DNA of 6,320 nucleotides, taken from assembly GCA_035500455.1 (NCBI GenBank), contig DATJXG010000463.1, forward strand, positions 1 to 6,320, in the 5' to 3' direction. The stretch comes from DATJXG01 sp035500455. GTDB lineage: Bacteria; Acidobacteriota; Terriglobia; Terriglobales; Acidobacteriaceae. Both the position numbers and the translations under genes were made by a program. The notes under the pieces are model-generated. The model was not told where the DNA came from. It saw nothing but the letters and a program-made list of their open reading frames with translations, and ran no database searches. Below, piece by piece: positions 1-4,825 of the stretch (position 1 is the stretch's first letter; every line of letters begins with the position of its first letter).

Positions 1-1889
1 GGCAGGTTGTCGCTCAGTTCCACCGCCCGCCGCGAAGCTTTCTCCGCCTGGTCGTCATATCCCAGGCTGGCGTACGCTTGCGCCAGCTTGGAATAGGCGA
101 GAGCAAAGTTGGAATCATCCACGGTCGCCGCTTCGAATTGCTTTTGCGCTTCCAGATTCTTTCCTTCGCGCGCCAGTTGCAGCCCGTCGTCATATTCGCG
201 CAGCGCCTGCACCGAACTTGTGGAAGGCCGCAGAGAATGCGCTTCCAGGTCTTTCAGGATCTCCGGGGTCGCCGCCAGTTTCTGGCGCACCTCTTTTGCC
301 AGAGAATCGACCCCGGTAATCAGATCTTTCTCGTTCGGAACGTCGGTCTTTATGGTTGAACTGCTATCGTGCCGCAGATCGAGCACCGTCGTATCGATGC
401 GGATCTCATCCCCGGCCTTCACATACTGGCCGTAAACTACGGTGTCGGCGTTGGTGAAGTCGGCGAGGCGGCGCAGGGTGGCAACGTCCACCTGCGACTG
501 ATTGGAAATCTGCAGATCGTGCAGAATCTGGTGCAACCGGTCCGCGGAAACCATTCTTACCTGCGCCGTTTGCCCTACATCGGTGCTCAGCATGTCGGAC
601 AGGCTGGAGCCCAGCCAATCCAGCGAGGGATCGCCCGACCCGTTGTGGAAAGGCATGATCGCCAGCGAGATCGCCGGTCCGGCCGGCTCCGCCGACGAGG
701 GGCCGGACCCGAATAATTTGTGCCGCAGCAGAAAACCTGCCGCGATCAACACCAGCGCCACCAGAATGCCGCCGAGCAAAGGCCAGGGCAGGTCCTGCCC
801 CCAGGGCTTTTCGCTGCGCTCAAACTTGATGGTGGCGGCGGCGCGCTTGCCCTGCCACACTTCCAGGTCGGCGATGATCTCACCCGCGTTCTGGTAGCGC
901 AGGTTGAGGTCGCGCTCCAGGCATTTGTGCACAATGCCGCCCAAAGCCGCGGGGATCGCAGAGTCATGATCCGAGACCGGCGCCGCCCGCTCCTGGGTGC
1001 GCTTCAGCAGGCTGGCAATGGCGCTCTCCGCCTGGAAGGGCATCTTGCCGGTGAGCAGTTCGTAGAAAATCAGCCCCAGGGCAAACAGATCGGAGCGCTG
1101 GTCAAGTTCCTTCCCCAGCGCCTGCTCGGGAGACATGTACTCCATCGTCCCGACCAGGGCTCCGGTCTGCGTCATGCCGTCGCCACCCACGTTGCGCGCC
1201 AGGCCGAAGTCCATCACCAGCACCCGCCCGGTGCTGTCGCGGATCACGTTCTGCGGCTTCAGGTCGCGGTGAATCACGCCCACGCTGTGCGCGGCTTCCA
1301 GCGCCCGGCAAATCTGCTGCACGATATCCACCGCCTCTTCCGGCGGGAATTTCTTGCGCTCGTGAATGAGGGACCGCAAATCCTGGCCCTCGATGAACTC
1401 CATGGTGATGTACTTCACGCCCTCGCCCTCACCGAGGTCGTAAATGCGGATCACGTTCTTGTGCGTAACCTGGTGAGAAAGCCGCAGTTCCTGCTTGAAC
1501 CGCTCCACGATGGAGGGGTTGTGCGCCAGGTCGGGGCGGATCACCTTCAACGCCACCGTCCGATTCAGTTCCCGGTCGATGGCCTTATAAACCGCTCCCA
1601 TGCCGCCTTCGCCGAGCAGTTGGACGATCTGGTAGCGCTGCGCCAGCAGCATGCCCGGGTTGAGGATCGGCTGGTCGAACTTGAAAACCGGCGGCGGAGT
1701 TCCCGAGGCTGGAGTGCCCCGGTCGATGATGGTAGGCGTGTCCGGACCGAGATCCACGACCGTGGGCGAGTCAGACTCCGGCGCGGACGGCACGCCCGGC
1801 GCGGAGCTGCCCGGGCTGCTGGAAACCGCCGAGGTTCCGCCGACTATCGTGGGAGAATCGCCGGAATGCGGTTGACCTTGGTTCTCCAT
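1..1889 (-). CDS. Transmembrane Ser/Thr protein kinase (PknB type) with TolB-like and TPR sensor region, 3' end outside window
   Basis: This is a membrane-anchored eukaryotic-like protein kinase that transfers ATP phosphate to Ser/Thr of partner proteins. The visible part has 629 residues. Residues 1-75 are a Pro/Ser/Thr-rich tail. The kinase domain spans about 86-345: glycine loop GEGGMGAVYK (93-102), ATP lysine K115 in VALK, helix-C Glu E134, catalytic loop HRDLKPQN (207-214, base D209), DFG at 227-229, activation-loop threonines T240/T242/T248 and an SPE in place of APE (253-255). All catalytic residues are present. A single hydrophobic span at about 368-388 follows. The distal part has a TolB/FlgO-like domain (about 405-550, motif IMPFHNGSGD) and TPR-like helices from about 560 to the window edge. 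With the kinase cytoplasmic, the distal part should lie in the periplasm. The ATG at 1889 has a weak purine-rich site (GGGACAGG) upstream and includes the whole tail; a start nearer the kinase domain is possible. It is preceded by a 283 bp gap, so it probably has its own promoter. Substrates cannot be read from the sequence. Confidence 0.95.
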   Translation of the reverse strand, partial: MENQGQPHSGDSPTIVGGTSAVSSSPGSSAPGVPSAPESDSPTVVDLGPDTPTIIDRGTPASGTPPPVFKFDQPILNPGMLLAQRYQIVQLLGEGGMGAVYKAIDRELNRTVALKVIRPDLAHNPSIVERFKQELRLSHQVTHKNVIRIYDLGEGEGVKYITMEFIEGQDLRSLIHERKKFPPEEAVDIVQQICRALEAAHSVGVIHRDLKPQNVIRDSTGRVLVMDFGLARNVGGDGMTQTGALVGTMEYMSPEQALGKELDQRSDLFALGLIFYELLTGKMPFQAESAIASLLKRTQERAAPVSDHDSAIPAALGGIVHKCLERDLNLRYQNAGEIIADLEVWQGKRAAATIKFERSEKPWGQDLPWPLLGGILVALVLIAAGFLLRHKLFGSGPSSAEPAGPAISLAIMPFHNGSGDPSLDWLGSSLSDMLSTDVGQTAQVRMVSADRLHQILHDLQISNQSQVDVATLRRLADFTNADTVVYGQYVKAGDEIRIDTTVLDLRHDSSSTIKTDVPNEKDLITGVDSLAKEVRQKLAATPEILKDLEAHSLRPSTSSVQALREYDDGLQLAREGKNLEAQKQFEAATVDDSNFALAYSKLAQAYASLGYDDQAEKASRRAVELSDNL

Positions 1890-2172
1890 GGATCGGCCTG
1901 TCCCGCTGTCAAACAACCGCAATCCAGGAAGATGCAGGGGGGACGAACGAGACTGTAGCGACCCTGGCGCGGCTCCGCAGGCCTTTGCAGTATATAACGC
2001 ACTTCAAACCCCCGCAGCCTTTTAAGCACCCCCCGGTGCCACACCCGGCACACCAAGACCGACCAAGACAAAAGACCGAAAACGGCCACCGAGGCAGTCA
2101 TCAGCGCCCCCAGCGGCGTTCCTCCGCGCCTTCGGCGTTTTAAGATTTTGATTTTCGAAGATGGCAAGGCCG
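1890..2172. other. Intergenic leader region of the Ser/Thr kinase gene
   Basis: This 283 bp gap separates the STAS gene from the kinase gene. Reading on the minus strand, it contains a TATATA-type AT-rich hexamer at about 1992-1997, which could act as a -10 element, but I see no convincing -35 box at the right distance. A small hairpin lies at 2127-2137 (CGCC, loop TTC, GGCG) and is followed by TTTT at 2138-2141 only on the plus strand, the wrong strand for terminating the STAS transcript. An open frame starting with TTG at 2167 runs through the gap and into the kinase gene in another frame. It has a hydrophobic stretch but no ribosome binding site, and I do not call it. No RNA gene is recognisable. 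Confidence 0.5.
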
Positions 2173-2188
2173 CTAAGAGGCCGCTAAA
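2167..2188. repeat. 11-bp tandem duplication at the STAS stop codon
   Basis: Two adjacent 11-bp units, AGGCCGCTAAG (2167-2177) and AGGCCGCTAAA (2178-2188), differ only at the last base. The TAG stop of the STAS gene (2175-2173, read on the minus strand) lies in the unit at 2167-2177. In the other unit the same bases are read in a different frame as part of the C-terminal codons (Leu-Ala-Ala-Ser). The duplication therefore shapes the C-terminus of the protein. Confidence 0.7.
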
Positions 2189-2508
2189 GCGTCCGTAAAC
2201 TGAAAGAACTGCTCCACATGGGTGACCTGCAAGGCCTGCCGGATGCGCTGGTTCACTCCCACCAGCAGCAGGCTGCGCCCGGCTTCCTTCTGCCGGTTCA
2301 CATAGGCGCCCACCAGCGCTCCGATGCCCGCCGAGTCCACGTAGGGCACCTTGGTAAAGTCGATGATCAGCGCCCGCGACGTATCGGTGCGCACCTTGGA
2401 CTGGAAATCGAAAAGGTTAGACAACAGAATGGGCCCGTCGAGCCGGAGGATCCGTTCACCCTCTTTCGGACCCGCCAAATCCTGAATGATAAGGGGTTCT
2501 GATCTCAT
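2173..2508 (-). CDS. Single-domain STAS protein, anti-anti-sigma factor (SpoIIAA/RsbV-like)
   Basis: This 111-residue cytoplasmic protein is a stand-alone STAS domain. In this family the unphosphorylated protein binds an anti-sigma kinase and frees a sigma factor or other target; phosphorylation of a conserved serine switches it off. The signature is VDSAGIGALVGAY (57-69), with the phosphorylatable serine at S59 after D58. The early part (about residues 19-30, ILRLDGPILLSN) matches the first strand and turn, RALIIDFTKVPYVDS is the core strand leading to the switch serine, and RSLLLVGVNQRIRQALQVT is the following strand and helix. The length is normal for the family. The ATG at 2508 has no good Shine-Dalgarno sequence; no better in-frame ATG is seen upstream. 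No anti-sigma kinase, PP2C phosphatase or sigma factor gene is in the window, so the partner is unknown. Other STAS roles (stressosome, lipid-transport MlaB type) cannot be excluded, but the DSAGIGAL motif favours SpoIIAA-like switching. Confidence 0.93.
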   Translation of the reverse strand: MRSEPLIIQDLAGPKEGERILRLDGPILLSNLFDFQSKVRTDTSRALIIDFTKVPYVDSAGIGALVGAYVNRQKEAGRSLLLVGVNQRIRQALQVTHVEQFFQFTDALAAS

Positions 2509-2537
2509 GAGCAGGTAATAGTAGCGCGGCTGCTCAT
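2505..2537 (-). other. Possible 10-codon leader ORF overlapping the STAS start (ATGA)
   Basis: On the minus strand an ATG at 2537 opens a frame of ten codons (MSSRATITCS) that ends in a TGA sharing bases with the STAS start codon (ATGA). This arrangement could allow translational coupling and would explain why the STAS gene itself lacks a clear Shine-Dalgarno site. However, the mini-ORF also lacks one, and a frame this short can easily arise by chance. Confidence 0.2.
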
Positions 2538-2541
2538 GGTC

Positions 2542-2570
2542 ATTGTTACGGCAGTGTTAATTTTTGAAAG
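2542..2570 (-). promoter_or_regulatory. AT-rich candidate promoter upstream of the STAS gene
   Basis: This is the only AT-rich patch in the 222 bp gap ahead of the STAS gene. On the minus strand it holds TTTCAA (2569-2564), a 15-bp spacer and TAACAAT (2548-2542), 33 bp before the ATG. The boxes match the sigma-70 consensus only partly and the spacer is short, so this is a weak candidate. Confidence 0.2.
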
Positions 2571-2575
2571 GACCG

Positions 2576-2592
2576 GTAGCGCCGGTGTGCGG
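2576..2592 (+). repeat. Partial copy of the REP-like GC-rich repeat
   Basis: The sequence GTAGCGCCGGTGTGCGG resembles the left half of the two complete palindromic units at 2601-2623 and 2701-2723, in the same orientation as the first. The right arm is lost or diverged. It would be the third member of the local cluster. Confidence 0.4.
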
Positions 2593-2600
2593 ACTCTAGC

Positions 2601-2623
2601 GTGGCGCCGGCGTCACGCCGGCA
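2601..2623 (+). repeat. REP-like palindromic unit, copy 1
   Basis: A 23-bp unit with an almost perfect palindromic core at 2606-2622: GCCGGCG, loop TCA, CGCCGGC. It matches the reverse complement of 2701-2723 at 21 of 23 positions. The paired arrangement of short GC-rich hairpins in a non-coding gap is typical of REP/BIME-like interspersed elements. I recall similar GTAGCGCCGGCGTCCCGCC elements scattered through acidobacterial genomes, but cannot confirm that here. Confidence 0.75.
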
Positions 2624-2700
2624 ACTCGGAAGATTCACGACAGCGCCGCCCTATTCAACCCAGCCTGAGCAAGTATCCGGCTTTCGATCACACCCGGAAA

Positions 2701-2723
2701 TGCCGGCGGGACGCCGGCGCTAC
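2701..2723 (-). repeat. REP-like palindromic unit, copy 2 (inverted)
   Basis: This is the inverted partner of the unit at 2601-2623, with core 2702-2718: GCCGGCG, loop GGA, CGCCGGC. It begins only 8 bp past the stop codon of the DUF4126 gene (TAG at 2733-2731) in the direction of transcription. Its hairpin could therefore protect or terminate that transcript's 3' end, although no T-tract follows it. Confidence 0.75.
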
Positions 2724-2730
2724 CGTGGGA

Positions 2731-3207
2731 CTAAAACCTCGAGGTCAGAAACAATCCCAGGGCGATCGCTACCAGGTCCTCGGGAATGGCAATCGCAAAA
2801 TCCGGAGTGTGCAGTCCCTTTACCAGCCCCACACGGGCGCGATAACCGCCGTAGGCGCCGGCGATTGCGCCCACCGCGCCGATCAGCGATGCCAGCCAAA
2901 GCGATGCCCCGCCGGCGGCGCCGACGCAGGCCCCGGTGAGAAGCCCCATGATGATCCGCGCCGTGAGCGGAACCGCGGCGAGGCGCGAGGGCGTAGAGGG
3001 CAATTGATCGGTCACCAGCTCAATCAATGCCAAAACCGTGAAGATGCCTACCGCCCAAATGGAACCCATAAAGGCCATGGGCGTGCCTTGCAGAGGCATC
3101 CACCCCAGATGCGCCGCCCAGGCTACAACCGCAGGCGCAGTCAGGGAGCGCAATCCCGCCACCACGCCGATGCCGAACGCCAGTGAAAATGCCAATGCCG
3201 GACTCAT
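2731..3207 (-). CDS. DUF4126-type integral membrane protein
   Basis: This is a 158-residue, very hydrophobic inner-membrane protein resembling the DUF4126 family, whose biochemical role is unknown. It has about four to five membrane segments: about 3-27 (with the family-like GLRSLTAPAVVAWAA stretch at about 18-32), 45-65, 80-98, 101-120 and 136-155. Polar landmarks include LPSTPSR after the second segment and a late IPEDLVAIALG segment near the C-terminus, both as I remember them from this family. I chose the ATG at 3207 because GGAGG lies 7 bases upstream and the family-like sequence starts right there. A longer frame opening at 3318 would add 37 residues with no family resemblance. It lies 235 bp downstream of the histidine kinase and may be read from its own promoter or by read-through. 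No function can be assigned from context. Confidence 0.85.
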   Translation of the reverse strand: MSPALAFSLAFGIGVVAGLRSLTAPAVVAWAAHLGWMPLQGTPMAFMGSIWAVGIFTVLALIELVTDQLPSTPSRLAAVPLTARIIMGLLTGACVGAAGGASLWLASLIGAVGAIAGAYGGYRARVGLVKGLHTPDFAIAIPEDLVAIALGLFLTSRF

Positions 3208-3214
3208 GAGCTTC

Positions 3215-3219
3215 CCTCC
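3215..3219 (-). promoter_or_regulatory. Shine-Dalgarno site of the DUF4126 gene
   Basis: On the minus strand GGAGG, inside GAGGGAGGGAAG, stands 7 bases before the ATG at 3207. This is the best ribosome binding site in the window and decides the start of the gene against the longer reading from 3318. Confidence 0.8.
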
Positions 3220-3442
3220 CTCATCCAAGCTGAATTGTGCCGCCAAGGGGACTTCCAGACTTAATGCCAGGCTTCCCAGGAGAGACACAAATTTACCGGG
3301 CAGCGGGCGTTCGCGCAAGCAGGTAGTCGGCGGTCGCGATCTTTCGCGAGTAGGGTTTCTTTGTGCCCTTCGCGATCTTTGCGGTCACAAGCCTTTCGCG
3401 GCTTCTCGGACCTATCGACTATGGGACCACTCAAGACGACCG
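3220..3442. other. Intergenic region between the histidine kinase and DUF4126 genes
   Basis: The gap beyond the Shine-Dalgarno site holds degenerate short repeats at 3334-3385 and a weak 5-bp hairpin at 3389-3404 (AAGCC, six-base loop, GGCTT). The hairpin lies about 40 bp past the histidine kinase stop, but no T-tract follows it on the minus strand, so it is not a convincing intrinsic terminator. I find no clear promoter boxes and no RNA gene. Confidence 0.5.
3334..3385 (+). repeat. Degenerate CTTTGCGnn repeat cluster
   Basis: Three consecutive 9-base units lie at 3359-3385: CTTTGTGCC, CTTCGCGAT and CTTTGCGGT. The 11-mer TCGCGATCTTT occurs at 3334-3344 and again at 3370-3380. The first copy is also part of a perfect hairpin, TCGCGA-TCTT-TCGCGA (3334-3349). 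Similar CTTTGTG/CTTTGCG tracts are known to me from intergenic regions of many environmental bacteria; their role is unclear. Confidence 0.55.
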
Positions 3443-4825
3443 CTAAGCTCCCTCGTGGAGCGGCAGCTGGACCTGGAAACGAGTGTCCCCAGGCTTGGAT
3501 GTGACCTGAATATTTCCGTGATGTTTGCGCACGATGCGCTGCACGGTGTCGAGGCCGAGGCCGGTTCCCTCGCCGACGCCTTTGGTCGTGAAAAATGGCT
3601 CGAAGATGTGCGGCTGTACATCGTCGGGAATTCCCGGGCCGTTGTCGGCGATTTCGACCACTACGCAGCCGTCGTCGCGATAGGTCCGCACCCGCAGCTC
3701 GCCTTTTCCGCCCATGGCGTCAATGGCGTTGTCGATGAGGTTGGTCCACACCTGATTGAGTTCGCTGCCGAAGGAGTTCACCAGCAGCGGCACCTTGTCA
3801 TACTCGCGCTTCACATCGACGCCGTGCTTGAGCTTGTAGTTCAGGATGGTGAGCGTGGTCTCCAGGCTCTTGACCACATCGACGTTCTGCAGCGGCGCCT
3901 GGTCCATGAAGGTGTATTCCTTGATCGCCCGCACCAGGTCGGAGATGCGCGTGGTGCTGCTTTCAATTTCGTTCAGCAGGTCGGCAACTTCCACCGAAGC
4001 CGCGATCCTCACCAGCGCCGCGCGCGCAGTGCTGGCTTCGAGCGTGGCGAATACAGGTTCCAGCACCTCCGGCCGCACGCCGCGTTTCGCCAGCCCGGCC
4101 GAGAGCTGCCACAGGTCGTCCTGCCCGTGGCTGCGCAGCAGAGAATCGATCCGGTCTTCCAGATCGCTGGCGGTGAGCGCATCGGGCGGAGGACCGTCGA
4201 TTCGGGTGAGCGAGGCCTCCAGCTTTTCCACCTCCGATTTCTGCGCGGGCGTGAGATCGCGCCGGCCCAGTTCGTGGCTGGCGTCCTTGATCTTCTTCAG
4301 AATTTCGCGCAGCTGGCTGGCAGCCCGGCGGGCCGCGGAGGCGGGATTGTTCAACTCATGCGCCAGGCCTGCGGAAAGTTTGCCCAGCCCCGCCAGCCGG
4401 TCGCGCTGCTGCTCGATGCGGGTGACTTCGCGAATGCGGTCGGCCATCACCCCCACCAGCCGCTTGGCCAGTTCGGGCATTTTTTGTACCAGCTCAGGCA
4501 GCAGCGAAGCAGGAAAGCGCAGAAGGCGGCTCTCGGTAATTGCCCGGCCCGAAAACGTGGAGGTCTTCATGCGGGAGAATGGCAGCACTCCCGTAACGTG
4601 CCCGGCCTCGATCGCGATTACCATGGTCTCGCCGCCCTTCTCGCCGCGGGCTTCGAGCCGCCCCTCGAGAATCACGACCATATAGTCCGCCGGATCGCCC
4701 TGCCGCATGTAAATGTCGCCCGCCTTAAGGCGCACTTCCCGCGAGTTGCTCAGAAACCACTCGAGCTGGTCGTCGGGCAGGCCTTCAAACGCAGGCACGC
4801 GCAGGAGTTCAGATTTCTCGGCCAT
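3443..4825 (-). CDS. Histidine kinase with N-terminal cyclic-nucleotide-binding-like domain
   Basis: This 460-residue sensor kinase autophosphorylates on a histidine and passes the phosphate to a response regulator, almost certainly the one encoded just upstream. It has no signal peptide or membrane span, so it is cytoplasmic. Residues about 5-135 resemble a CRP-type cyclic-nucleotide-binding fold (LKAGDIYMRQGDPADYMVVI at 33-52, then LEGRLEARGE), but the phosphate-binding cassette region (about 78-95) lacks the usual GE(x)AL and RxA pattern. The H box is GLAHELNNP (153-161) with H156. The ATPase domain spans about 315-457: N box NLIDNAIDAM (362-371), DNGPGIP (394-400), FEPFFTTKG (408-416), GEGTGLGL (418-425). 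About 210 residues separate H156 from the N-box Asn366, roughly twice the usual distance, which implies a helical insert at about 180-268. The ATG directly follows the TAA of the upstream gene, with AAGG 5 bases before it, so translation is coupled. Confidence 0.95.
   Translation of the reverse strand: MAEKSELLRVPAFEGLPDDQLEWFLSNSREVRLKAGDIYMRQGDPADYMVVILEGRLEARGEKGGETMVIAIEAGHVTGVLPFSRMKTSTFSGRAITESRLLRFPASLLPELVQKMPELAKRLVGVMADRIREVTRIEQQRDRLAGLGKLSAGLAHELNNPASAARRAASQLREILKKIKDASHELGRRDLTPAQKSEVEKLEASLTRIDGPPPDALTASDLEDRIDSLLRSHGQDDLWQLSAGLAKRGVRPEVLEPVFATLEASTARAALVRIAASVEVADLLNEIESSTTRISDLVRAIKEYTFMDQAPLQNVDVVKSLETTLTILNYKLKHGVDVKREYDKVPLLVNSFGSELNQVWTNLIDNAIDAMGGKGELRVRTYRDDGCVVVEIADNGPGIPDDVQPHIFEPFFTTKGVGEGTGLGLDTVQRIVRKHHGNIQVTSKPGDTRFQVQLPLHEGA

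Noticed and set aside
720..1958. 412-codon open frame on the plus strand
   Set aside because: It is antisense to the Ser/Thr kinase gene, which has every catalytic motif. The translated product is rich in His, Arg and Gln and looks like a shadow.
2127..2141. Hairpin followed by TTTT resembling an intrinsic terminator
   Set aside because: The T-tract follows the hairpin only on the plus strand, where no gene ends. The stem has just four base pairs.
1844..2167. Minus-strand frame of 107 codons in the STAS-kinase gap with a hydrophobic stretch and basic N-terminus
   Set aside because: It needs a TTG start, has no Shine-Dalgarno site, and its last part overlaps the kinase gene in another frame. 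The protein is rich in Arg/Trp/Cys with no family resemblance.
2576..2723. CRISPR array or insertion sequence from the repeated GC-rich units
   Set aside because: There are only two full units, in opposite orientation, with a palindromic core and no regular spacers; no transposase gene is present in the gap.
3208..3318. N-terminal extension of the DUF4126 protein from the start at 3318
   Set aside because: The strong GGAGG site 7 bases before the ATG at 3207 and the family-like start of the sequence there favour the shorter protein; the 37 extra residues match nothing I recognise.
3389..3404. Hairpin after the histidine kinase gene as a terminator
   Set aside because: The stem is only five base pairs and no T-tract follows in the direction of transcription.
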